A stretch of 64,000 bases of DNA from Paraburkholderia fungorum (GTDB lineage Bacteria; Pseudomonadota; Gammaproteobacteria; Burkholderiales; Burkholderiaceae): contig NZ_CADFGE010000012.1 in assembly GCF_902833645.1 (NCBI RefSeq), positions 124,001 through 188,000 of the forward strand. Direction: 5' to 3'. This document shows, in pieces, positions 51,667 to 59,679 of this stretch. How positions within the stretch are numbered: position 1 is the stretch's first letter; each line of letters starts with the position of its first letter. The position numbers were made by a program, and so were the translations under genes. Below the pieces are notes generated by a model. The model did no database searches and was not told the DNA's origin. It was given only the letters and a program-made list of their open reading frames with translations.

Positions 51667-52948
51667 GCCGCTTGAACAGGTCGCCACACCGACGGCCTCA
51701 ACTCACTCAGCGGCGCGTAGCTTCGCGCCATGGCTTGCGCTTGTCCTGTTCCTCGCCGTGCCGCCCTTTGTCTGGCCGCAAAGCTGGCTGCTCGCCTATC
51801 TGGCGCAGACCGCGACGATGATCGTGTTCGCACTGTCGTACAACTTGCTGCTTGGCGAAACCGGGCTATTGTCCTTTGGTCACGCCGCCTATTCCGGCCT
51901 CGGTGCGCTCATCGCGGCGCAGGTGTTCAACCGCGTTGGTGTGCCGCTGGTGCTGCTGCCGTTGATCGGTGGCCTCGGCGGCGCGCTGTGCGGCATCGTG
52001 TTCGGTTTCGTGTCGACGCGGCGTGCCGGGACGGCTTTCGCGATGATCACGCTCGGTATCGGCGAACTCGTCGCCGCGGCGGCGTGGACGCTGCCTGACT
52101 GGTTCGGCGGTGAGGCCGGTGTGCCGATCGATCGCACGAGCGGGCCGATGCTCGCAAGCTGGAACTTCGGCCCGGCGCGCGAAGCGTATGCGCTGATCGC
52201 GCTGTGGTGTGTGCTGGCGAGCGTGGCGATGTTCGCACTGTCGCGCACGCCGTTCATGCGCCTCGCCAACGCCGTGCGCGACAACCCGGCGCGCGCCGCG
52301 GCGATCGGCTGCTATCCGCGCCGCATCCGCTATGGCGTGGCGGTGATGTCGGCGTTCTTCGCGGGTATTGCCGGCACCCTGGGGCTGATCAACGTCGAAC
52401 TGGTGTCGACGGAAAGTGTCGGCATGATGCGCTCCGGCGCCGTGCTGATCGCGACGGTGATCGGCGGCACGGGGGCATTCTTCGGGCCGGTCGCGGGGGC
52501 GATAATCCTGACCTTTTTCAGCGTCGCGGTGGCGAGTGCCACACGGGCGTGGCTGTTTTATCTGGGGCTGTTCTTCATCGCTGTCGTGGTGAGCTCGCCG
52601 GATGGCATAGCGGGCTTCGTGCAACGGCATTCGGCTCGCGTCGCTGCCTACGGCTGGCGCGCGTGCGGTAAGGCCTATCTGTGGGGCGCGGCGTCAGCGG
52701 TGCTGTGGACGCTGGCCGTCGTGCTTGCGGTGCAATGGGCGTACGCCGTGCAATTCGGCGCGGACGACGGCACGTCTTTCAGCGTTGCCGGCGTACCGCT
52801 GGAGACGGGCTCGCCGCACCTGTGGCTCGGCGTCGTGGTGTTCATGCTGGCCGCGCCGGGGGCACTCGCCGCGCGCTACGCGATTCGCGCCCAGGCACGC
52901 CTTGCTGTTCGCACCGTTGTCACACCGATCGCCGGAGGCGCGCGATGA
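51659..52948 (+). CDS. livM: Branched-chain amino-acid-type ABC permease (LivM family) with C-terminal extension
   Basis: 429 residues. The core (about 1-325) is LivM: LLGETGLLSFGHAAYSGLGAL near 65 and the loop TVIGGTGAFFGPVAGAIIL near 275. LivM proteins usually end soon after. Here about 100 more residues follow with two extra hydrophobic segments (about 342-362 and 388-408) and a short Gly/Asp-rich loop between. It overlaps livH by 8 nt and livG by 4 nt (ATGA). The extension is in frame and ends right at livG, so it is not a frameshift artefact that can be seen here. Confidence 0.87.
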   Translation: MREPLEQVATPTASTHSAARSFAPWLALVLFLAVPPFVWPQSWLLAYLAQTATMIVFALSYNLLLGETGLLSFGHAAYSGLGALIAAQVFNRVGVPLVLLPLIGGLGGALCGIVFGFVSTRRAGTAFAMITLGIGELVAAAAWTLPDWFGGEAGVPIDRTSGPMLASWNFGPAREAYALIALWCVLASVAMFALSRTPFMRLANAVRDNPARAAAIGCYPRRIRYGVAVMSAFFAGIAGTLGLINVELVSTESVGMMRSGAVLIATVIGGTGAFFGPVAGAIILTFFSVAVASATRAWLFYLGLFFIAVVVSSPDGIAGFVQRHSARVAAYGWRACGKAYLWGAASAVLWTLAVVLAVQWAYAVQFGADDGTSFSVAGVPLETGSPHLWLGVVVFMLAAPGALAARYAIRAQARLAVRTVVTPIAGGAR

Positions 52949-53697
52949 TCCCGGCCCTCGCGGTCTATGGCATCGAAAAGCGCTTTGGCGGCACGCGGAT
53001 TCTGCGCGGCGTCGATCTGGCGATCGAGCCCGGCGAGCGCCACGCCTTGATCGGCCCGAACGGCGCGGGAAAGTCGACGCTGTTCAATCTGATCGCCGGG
53101 GGCGCGCGGCCGAACGCCGGACGCATCGATCTGTTCGGCGCGGAAATCACGCGTCTCGCGCCGGCCGCGATCATGCGCCGGGGCCTTGCACGCAGCTTCC
53201 AGACCACCAGCGTGTTCGCTCGCCTCAGCGTATTCGACAACCTGCGCTGTGCGGCCATGCTGGCCGAACGCGACCGTACGCGCTGGTGGCAGCGTTTCAG
53301 CGGCTCACGTACGGTCGACGCGCGCGCCGAGCAGGTGCTCGAAGCAGTCGGTTTGAGCGCACGGCGACATAGCCTCGCCGGCACACTGAGCTATGCCGAG
53401 CAGCGTGCACTCGACCTCGGCCTCGCGCTCGCCGGCGGCGCGCACACCTTGCTGCTCGATGAGCCTACCGCCGGCATGAACCGCGCCGAGGCGGCGCGCG
53501 CCATCGAACTGATTCGCTCGACCACCGCGGGGCGCACGCTTCTGATGGTCGAGCACGACATGGACGCCGTGTTCGCGATCGCCGACCGCATTTCCGTGCT
53601 GGTGCAAGGCCGCATCATCGCGACCGGCACGCCGGCGGCGATTCGCGCGGATGCGGCCGTGCGCGCGGCTTATCTTGGCGACGGTTTCCCCGCATGA
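52945..53697 (+). CDS. livG: Branched-chain amino-acid-type ABC ATPase (LivG family)
   Basis: 250 residues. Walker A GPNGAGKST near residue 36 is intact, Walker B LLLDEPTAGM is near 170, and the signature is the LivG-type LSYAEQR near 148. The Asp loop and the H-loop (VEHDMDAVFAIADRI) are present. It forms a heterodimer with LivF. It overlaps livM and livF by 4 nt each. Confidence 0.93.
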   Translation: MIPALAVYGIEKRFGGTRILRGVDLAIEPGERHALIGPNGAGKSTLFNLIAGGARPNAGRIDLFGAEITRLAPAAIMRRGLARSFQTTSVFARLSVFDNLRCAAMLAERDRTRWWQRFSGSRTVDARAEQVLEAVGLSARRHSLAGTLSYAEQRALDLGLALAGGAHTLLLDEPTAGMNRAEAARAIELIRSTTAGRTLLMVEHDMDAVFAIADRISVLVQGRIIATGTPAAIRADAAVRAAYLGDGFPA

Positions 53698-54407
53698 GCG
53701 CCTTGCTCGACATCCGCCAGCTTGACGCCTGGTATGGCGCGAGCCAGGCCCTGCATGGCGTCACATTGCAGATCGAACCGGGCGAAGTCGTCGCGCTGGT
53801 CGGGCGCAACGGCTCCGGGCGTTCCACGCTGGCGCGCGCGATCATGGGGCTCGTGCGCAGCGAGGGCGAGTTGCGTTTTGCCGGTCATACGCTCGGCGGC
53901 TTGCGCACCTTCGAGATCGCCCGCCTGGGATTGGGTTACGTACCCGAGCATCGCGACGTCTTCCCGGCGCTGAGCGTCCATGAGAATTTGCAACTCGGTG
54001 TGGCACCGCGTGCACGCGAGCGCGTCTCACGCTTTACCTTTGACGACGCCTACGAACTGTTCCCCGTCCTGCGCGAAAGAAGGCGCACGCGCGCCGGCGC
54101 GTTATCGGGCGGCGAGCAGCAGATGCTGACACTCGCGCGGGCCTTGCTCGGCGACCCCGATCTGCTGGTGGTCGACGAACCCGGCGAGGGGCTGGCCGGT
54201 CAGGTGATGGGGCAGGTCGCGCAGTGTCTGCGGAGGTTGCGTGATCGAGGCGTGGCGATGCTGCTGATCGAACAGCGGCTGGTAATCGCGCAGGACATTG
54301 CCAGTCGGGTCGCGGTGATGGGGCACGGCGAAATTGTCTTCGATGACGCGCTCGCGTCGTTTGTGAGGCGGCCGGATGTGATGCAGGAATGGCTCGGCGT
54401 GGGTTAG
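53694..54407 (+). CDS. livF: Branched-chain amino-acid-type ABC ATPase (LivF family) with Arg in place of the Walker A Lys
   Basis: 237 residues. LivF layout: LDAWYGASQALHGV at the N-terminus, signature LSGGEQQMLTLARALL near residue 140 and Walker B LLVVDEPGEGLAG near 162. The Walker A reads GRNGSGRST, so the invariant Lys of GxxGxGKS/T is Arg at residue 43 (codon 53820-53822, CGT). This lysine normally holds ATP phosphates, so the LivF nucleotide site may be weak or structural, with LivG carrying hydrolysis. Reading error cannot be ruled out without other sequences. It ends the thioesterase-liv operon. Confidence 0.9.
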   Translation: MSALLDIRQLDAWYGASQALHGVTLQIEPGEVVALVGRNGSGRSTLARAIMGLVRSEGELRFAGHTLGGLRTFEIARLGLGYVPEHRDVFPALSVHENLQLGVAPRARERVSRFTFDDAYELFPVLRERRRTRAGALSGGEQQMLTLARALLGDPDLLVVDEPGEGLAGQVMGQVAQCLRRLRDRGVAMLLIEQRLVIAQDIASRVAVMGHGEIVFDDALASFVRRPDVMQEWLGVG

Positions 54408-54889
54408 CCGGGCGTACCGCATCGAGATTGCTATTCCGCTAGCGCATTTCTGAAGCATCGTTGTGCGTCACGTGCCCCGGTGCCCGTTCAACCGGCGAGC
54501 GTCGGAATCGCGGTTTATTGCAGCGCCGCATTAGAAATTGCGGCCGTTTTGTCGTCCTGAAGTACACCTCACGCGCCACGCAATGCGCGTGCACCTCACC
54601 GCGCGCCCAGATCGCTTCCAGAATGCCGTTTGAATCCCGTTTTCGCGTGGGCTGCTCAAGCCCGACGCGTGGGGCTCTTCGGCGATTCGGTGGAGCGATT
54701 CAAACGCTTGATCGTTTGGTGAGCGTCCTCCAGAAATCTTGTCGGCAGCGCGCCGACAAATCAAGACAATCAGGTTAAAGGCGCGCAACGGCGGCACGGT
54801 GTTTAAAGCCGGCGTATGTGCGACGAACCATGCCGTGCCGGATACGCGAAAGACGCGAAACACGCGCCGCGGCTCAAGGAGGAGACATC
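54408..54889. other. livF to large-lipoprotein intergenic region
   Basis: About 480 bp without a convincing gene. Two small hairpins are visible: CAAACG-CTTGAT-CGTTTG at about 54705-54722 and TTGTCGGC/GCCGACAA (54739-54746 with 54752-54759), the latter about 130 bp before the lipoprotein ATG. They could be in the lipoprotein leader. I see no T-run terminator for livF and no promoter I would call. Confidence 0.5.
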
Positions 54890-57304
54890 ATGAAAAGAAC
54901 AGGCGCATTGGGCGAACAATCGGCTGATGGCGTGCAGGCGCGGGCTTCGTTGCGGCCGCAGCGCACGATGCTGCCGCTTCGAATGGCGCGTGCACCGCTT
55001 CGAGAAACATGGCGTACGCGTGCCGGGGCTGGCGCCGCGCTGGTGACAGCCGCCCTGCTGATGTCCGCGTGCGCCGACGCGAGTTCCACGACCGCCGACG
55101 CGGCATCCACGCCAGCGACGCAAACGAGCGCGAACGCGAGCGTCGTGAGCAACAACGATAGTCCGCTTACCGCAAAATCGCAGCCGGACGTGGGACTTGT
55201 CGCCGACGCCGCGGGTGCCTCCAACGGCGCCGTCGCAAGCACTGCTCAACCCGCTTCCGCATCGCGTCCCACGCTCGAGGTTGTCAAAGCGAAACAACTG
55301 GCCGACGAGCAGCGTGTCGCTGAGCGCGTACCGTCTGCGAGCGGCATGACAGAGAAGCGCAGCCGTCCGTTGACGTTGCGCGATTCCGGTATCGACGGTT
55401 CGTTGATGTTTGCGCGCGATGTCGACTTTCGCGTGACCGGCGACATCGGCTTCATGATTCACGACATGGCGGCGACGCTGACCCCGGCGCGCGCCGGCCA
55501 GCCGATCGTGTTCGACGACCCGACCAGCGTGACGATCAATGTTCACCGTGGCGATGTCACGCTCGACAGCGTCAAGCTCACTGCGATTTTCAACCTTTAC
55601 CTGTTCCAGTACCAGGGTTCGCCGCTGCGCAATATGCGCGTCGTGCCGCAAGATGGAGGGACGTTACGCATCACGGGGGAAATGCATCGCGACACGTGGG
55701 TGCCGATCGTGCTGACTGGATCGCTGTCGATGCGCAACGCCGACGAACTCGTGTTCCATGCCGACCACGTCGAGGTGGCCGGGGTCGGTGCCGACAGGCT
55801 GATGCAGGCCGCGCACGTGAAGATGGCCGACCTGCTTAAAGTGGACACGCCGATCGCGCGTCTTGCTGGTGACGACGTCGTGATGCAGGTGGCCAAACTG
55901 ACGCCGCCACCCGCATTGCGCATGACGATCACGCGGATCGACACCAGTGCCGCGGGCGTGCGCTTCACGCTCGACGACCATACGGTGCAGAAAATCGATT
56001 GGCCCGCGACGATGCCGCCGCGCGGCCTGCTGGTGCAGGGCGGTGACGTGAAGTTCATGCGTTCGATGCCGATGAACATCGACATGGCGTTGACTCCGCT
56101 CGATACCAACGCGCCGTTCGTGCTCGATCTGTACCACTACCGCGACCAGATGGCGGCCGGCTACTTTACTTTCGACGAAGCGGGCGCTCTGGATGTGCAT
56201 CTGCCGTCGTATCCGACGCTAGCCAGCGCGGCGAAAGACGCGCCGATGCAGATGGGCAGTGCGGGCGCGCGTTATAACGACAGCTTCATTCGTGCGCAAC
56301 AGGCGTCGCTCGCACAGGCGCGTCTCGTTTGGCAACACGTGCCGCAGACCATGCGGACCGCGGCGGTTGCACATGCGATTCCGGTCGGCACACGGGCGGC
56401 GTTTTCGGGGCGGAGCATGTCGACACCGGGTTCTGCGATCGTCGACGAGCGGCATTCGGCGGGACCGTCGCCGTTGATTCACGTCGAGAATGTCGACTTC
56501 TACGTATCGGGTCGAATTGGTTTTCATGTGCGTTCGCTGGATGCGCAGATGGTGCCGAAGAAGCCGGGTCAACCGGTCGATCTCGACGACCCGGATCAGT
56601 ACGACATTCGCATCATTGGGGGCGAGGTGGTGGAGCCATGGCCCGCGATGGCGGCGTTGTTCAACGATTACCTGCTCGACTATGAGCCGCGTTCGCTGAA
56701 CGATTTGCAGTTGAAGCCGGTGGACGGCAAGTTGGAGGTGACAGGCGGGATCAAGTTGTGGAATCACTTTCCTGGTGTGTGGCTGCCCACGACGATGAGC
56801 GGCACGATTGTGGCGAAAGATGAGCGGCATCTTGTCTATGAGCCCACATCCGTGAAGGTGCTGGGTGTGCCGCAGGCGGGGTTGTTGCGGGCGTTGGATA
56901 TTCCGTTGGCGTCGTTGACGCCTTTTACGCGCAAGGGTGTGGCGTTGAAGGGTAACGAACTGGTGTTCGATCAGTACACCGTGTTTCCGCCGCCGGTTCT
57001 GCAGGGGCGGCTGGCTAGCGCGACGGTGACTGATGAGGGGTTGGTGTTGAAGTTCAAACGGGATAGTTCGGTTGTGGCTGCGAGGCCGCCTGCTGGCGCG
57101 GCGAAGAGCTTTGTGTGGATCGAGTCTGGGGATGTGAAGATGTTTAATTCGTTGGTCACGAATGCCCGGACTTTTATTCGGGATAGTTCTAATCCTGGGG
57201 CGATGAAGTTTGATCTTTATGGGTATCGGAGGGATGTTTCTAAAGGGACGGTCAGGATGGGGGTGGATGGAGGGTTGGAGGTTGACCTGGCTGCCAGGAA
57301 ATGA
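54890..57304 (+). CDS. Large lipoprotein with an internally duplicated domain, unknown function
   Basis: 804 residues with strong AAGGAGGA before the ATG. A twin-Arg-containing N-terminal stretch leads into a lipoprotein signal with lipobox MSAC (Cys 61), then a Ser/Thr/Ala-rich linker. Two related domains follow, about residues 170-445 and 525-800. Shared anchors, in the same order in both halves, are VDF-x-V-x-G-x-IGF, GQP(I/V)-x3-DDP, F-N-x-YL, P-x-DG-x-L, PPP-x-L, GGDVK/SGDVK and FDLY/LDLY-x-YR. I do not recognise the family. From about 56.9 kb the codons become much less GC-rich at the third position. It stands alone: liv operon upstream, repeat downstream, iolB converging. Confidence 0.85.
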   Translation: MKRTGALGEQSADGVQARASLRPQRTMLPLRMARAPLRETWRTRAGAGAALVTAALLMSACADASSTTADAASTPATQTSANASVVSNNDSPLTAKSQPDVGLVADAAGASNGAVASTAQPASASRPTLEVVKAKQLADEQRVAERVPSASGMTEKRSRPLTLRDSGIDGSLMFARDVDFRVTGDIGFMIHDMAATLTPARAGQPIVFDDPTSVTINVHRGDVTLDSVKLTAIFNLYLFQYQGSPLRNMRVVPQDGGTLRITGEMHRDTWVPIVLTGSLSMRNADELVFHADHVEVAGVGADRLMQAAHVKMADLLKVDTPIARLAGDDVVMQVAKLTPPPALRMTITRIDTSAAGVRFTLDDHTVQKIDWPATMPPRGLLVQGGDVKFMRSMPMNIDMALTPLDTNAPFVLDLYHYRDQMAAGYFTFDEAGALDVHLPSYPTLASAAKDAPMQMGSAGARYNDSFIRAQQASLAQARLVWQHVPQTMRTAAVAHAIPVGTRAAFSGRSMSTPGSAIVDERHSAGPSPLIHVENVDFYVSGRIGFHVRSLDAQMVPKKPGQPVDLDDPDQYDIRIIGGEVVEPWPAMAALFNDYLLDYEPRSLNDLQLKPVDGKLEVTGGIKLWNHFPGVWLPTTMSGTIVAKDERHLVYEPTSVKVLGVPQAGLLRALDIPLASLTPFTRKGVALKGNELVFDQYTVFPPPVLQGRLASATVTDEGLVLKFKRDSSVVAARPPAGAAKSFVWIESGDVKMFNSLVTNARTFIRDSSNPGAMKFDLYGYRRDVSKGTVRMGVDGGLEVDLAARK

Positions 57305-57948
57305 CAGAGAGGGGTTGGGGTGACTGGCGGTGCCTTGCTGTGTTGTTTTGTCTGTTCTGGGGTTGGTCTGTTGGCCTTTCCTTGGTTTCTTAGTGGTCTA
57401 TTAGCGTTCCCCCTGTGCGGGGGGGCACCTACTTTTCTTTGCCTGCCGCAAAGAAAAGTAGGCAAAAGAAAGCGGCTCACACCGCTAGCTCATAAGCGGG
57501 TCCCCTGGCTTGGAGGGGGTAGTGGTGCATCTGGAATCTGTCGCCTCGCACACTTCGCCTCAGTGACAAGGCAGTCATACCTCCGGCGACGCTACGCGCG
57601 CCGACACCAGGTTCAAAAACCATCAGTTATGCAAAGCGCCGGCCAGGTTTCCCTGGCAGACCCATCCGCGACGCACGCAGTGCGGAGTGGGAGCTGATGA
57701 GCGCCTTGTCGCTAACGCGGAGTGTGCGGGGGCACGGATTCCAGATGCACCACTACCGCGGCTGTGCGGGGGACCCGCTTAAAAATTAGCGGTGTGAGCC
57801 GCTTTCTTTTGCCTACTTTTCTTTGCGGCAGGCAAAGAAAAGTAGGTGCCGCCCCGCACAGGGGCAACGCTAATAGACCACTAACAAATCAAGGAAAGGC
57901 CAAAAAAAACCAGATCAACAACAAAACCGCCGAGCAAGCAAAAAAACC
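57305..57948. other. Intergenic region between the large lipoprotein and iolB
   Basis: About 640 bp at a convergent gene junction, almost filled by one nested inverted repeat. The short open frames at both ends (57217-57480 minus and 57722-58036 plus) translate the same repeat and are not genes. Confidence 0.7.
57373..57901. repeat. Nested long inverted repeat (arms about 165 bp)
   Basis: The left arm 57373-57538 and right arm 57736-57901 are near-complementary. Their core, 57425-57486 and 57788-57849, is 62 bp and perfectly identical in inverted orientation. Within each core a 15-bp perfect hairpin CCTACTTTTCTTTGC/GCAAAGAAAAGTAGG with a 5-nt loop forms on its own. The roughly 200-bp centre between the arms is unrelated to the core. 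I recall this core as a widely repeated Burkholderia palindrome, from memory only. Confidence 0.85.
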
Positions 57949-58749
57949 TCAACCATCCTTATTAATAATCCACTCATGCGCCGGATCATTACGAAAATGC
58001 CAAACCCTCTGCCCCCCGGCCATAACATTCAGATAGTAAGACTCATACCCATAAGGAACAACAACCGGATGATACCCACGCGGCACCATCACGACATCGT
58101 GATTCTCAACCGCCATCGATTCATCGATATCCCGCATATCGGTATAAACACGCTGAAAAGCAAACCCTTGCGGCGGATCGAGCCGATGATAGTAAGTCTC
58201 TTCGAGCGAACTCTCATGAGGCACATTGTCGGTATCGTGCTTATGCGGCGGATAGCTTGAAGCATGCCCCCCAGGCGTGCGAACCTCGACCACCAGCAAA
58301 GACTCCGCAAGCTCAGTCTGCGGAAGAATATCGCATACGTATCGCGTATTCAGCCCCTTACCACGCGTGGAACGCTTCATCGCAGACGGCTCGATCAACC
58401 TCGCCGGATACTCACCCTTAGCAGGCGCGCTAGCCACGCCTACCTCCGCATCGCGACACGCCCGAACCGTCGCCCGCACGCCAGGCGGCAAATACACCGC
58501 ATACGGCGCAGCATCCTCGAACACACTATCGCGCGAACCCAGCGAACTCCATGTGGCGTCAGCCGTTTCAATATCCACCGCGCCGGTGAGCACCACAATG
58601 CAAACCTCTCGCGACGGCTCGAACACGTGGACAACTTCACTCGCGCCCAGCCGGTAAGCGGCAAACCCCACATACCGCCAACACGCCGACTCAGGCGTCA
58701 CCCGCACGATCGTCTGGCCCTCGCGCTGCGCCTTCACCAATAAACTCAT
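57949..58749 (-). CDS. iolB: 5-deoxy-glucuronate isomerase
   Basis: 266 residues. IolB converts 5-deoxy-D-glucuronate to 5-dehydro-2-deoxy-D-gluconate in myo-inositol breakdown. Two cupin halves are visible; the second has SSYPPHKHDTDN with the metal-binding histidines near residue 166 and the Glu/Tyr region LEETYYHRLDPPQGFAFQRVY, then MVPRGYHPV with another His near 225. A strong AGGAGG stands before the ATG. Its start overlaps the iolE stop (ATGA). Last gene of the operon, converging on the inverted repeat. Confidence 0.95.
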   Translation of the reverse strand: MSLLVKAQREGQTIVRVTPESACWRYVGFAAYRLGASEVVHVFEPSREVCIVVLTGAVDIETADATWSSLGSRDSVFEDAAPYAVYLPPGVRATVRACRDAEVGVASAPAKGEYPARLIEPSAMKRSTRGKGLNTRYVCDILPQTELAESLLVVEVRTPGGHASSYPPHKHDTDNVPHESSLEETYYHRLDPPQGFAFQRVYTDMRDIDESMAVENHDVVMVPRGYHPVVVPYGYESYYLNVMAGGQRVWHFRNDPAHEWIINKDG

Positions 58750-59669
58750 GCTGCCTCCTGCGTCGCACCGCCCGCGTCGAGCGGTGCATCGACCAATGCT
58801 CGCAGCGCTTTGAAACCCCGCTGCGCATACTCGTACGATGGCGCCACCACCGGATCCTGTTCCGCTTCAACCACCAGCCAGCCGCAATAACCGTGCCGCT
58901 TCAACCGGTCGATAAGCGCCGGAAAGTTCACCGCGCCATCGCCGGGAACCGTGAATGCACCGTTAATCACCGCGTCGAGAAAACTCCAGTTGCGATTGCG
59001 CGCGAGCTTCATGACCGCCGGTCGAACGTCCTTGCAGTGCACATGACATACGCGGTCAATGTACCTGTCGAGTACCGCGAGCGGATCGCCGCCGGCAAAC
59101 GTGATGTGCCCCGCGTCGAACAGCAGGCCGACGGCGTCGCTCGTACGCGTCATCAGTTGATCGACGTCAGCCGGCGTCTCGACATACGCGCCCATGTGAT
59201 GATGGTACGCCAGCCGCACGCCGCGGCTCAGCGTATAGCGCGCGAATTCGTCGACGCGCGCCGCATACGCGGCCCACTGCGCGTCGCTGAAAAAACGCGG
59301 ACGTTGATACAGCGGTTGCGGTGCCCCCTGAATCGAATCGGCCACTTCACCATAGACCATCACGGTCGCGCCGTTCTGCGCCAGCAACTCGAGATGCGGT
59401 CCGACCGCGGCGATTTCCTCTTCCACGCTGCGTCGCGCGAGTCGGCCGGAATACCAGCCGGACACCAGGGCCAGATCGTATTGGGCAAGCAGCGCCTTCA
59501 ATGCCTGCGGCTCGCGCGGAAACTTGTTGCCGAGCTCGAAGCCCTGATAGCCGATCTGGCGGCCCTCGGTCAGCGCGACCTCAAGCGGTGTTTCGCCACC
59601 AAGCGATGGCAGATCGTCGTTCATCCACGACAAGGGATTGATGCCGATACGTACGTCGAAAGCAGTCAT
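58746..59669 (-). CDS. iolE: Inosose dehydratase (myo-inosose-2 dehydratase)
   Basis: 307 residues, a xylose-isomerase-like TIM barrel. IolE dehydrates scyllo-inosose to 3D-trihydroxycyclohexane-1,2-dione. Family segments: RIGINPLSWMNDDLPSLGG at the N-terminus, YQGFELGNKFPRE, LAYHHHMGAYVETPADVDQL near residue 150 and the metal region LLFDAGHITFAGGDP, then VCHVHCKDVR near 218. The ATG at 59669 follows GAGG; the extra upstream reading is not conserved. It overlaps iolB and follows iolD by 10 nt. Confidence 0.95.
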   Translation of the reverse strand: MTAFDVRIGINPLSWMNDDLPSLGGETPLEVALTEGRQIGYQGFELGNKFPREPQALKALLAQYDLALVSGWYSGRLARRSVEEEIAAVGPHLELLAQNGATVMVYGEVADSIQGAPQPLYQRPRFFSDAQWAAYAARVDEFARYTLSRGVRLAYHHHMGAYVETPADVDQLMTRTSDAVGLLFDAGHITFAGGDPLAVLDRYIDRVCHVHCKDVRPAVMKLARNRNWSFLDAVINGAFTVPGDGAVNFPALIDRLKRHGYCGWLVVEAEQDPVVAPSYEYAQRGFKALRALVDAPLDAGGATQEAA

Positions 59670-59679
59670 GCGAGCATCC

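Noticed and set aside
57217..58036. Two short open frames encoding nearly the same peptide, one on each strand
   Set aside because: They are the two arms of the inverted repeat read in the same relative frame; no ribosome sites.
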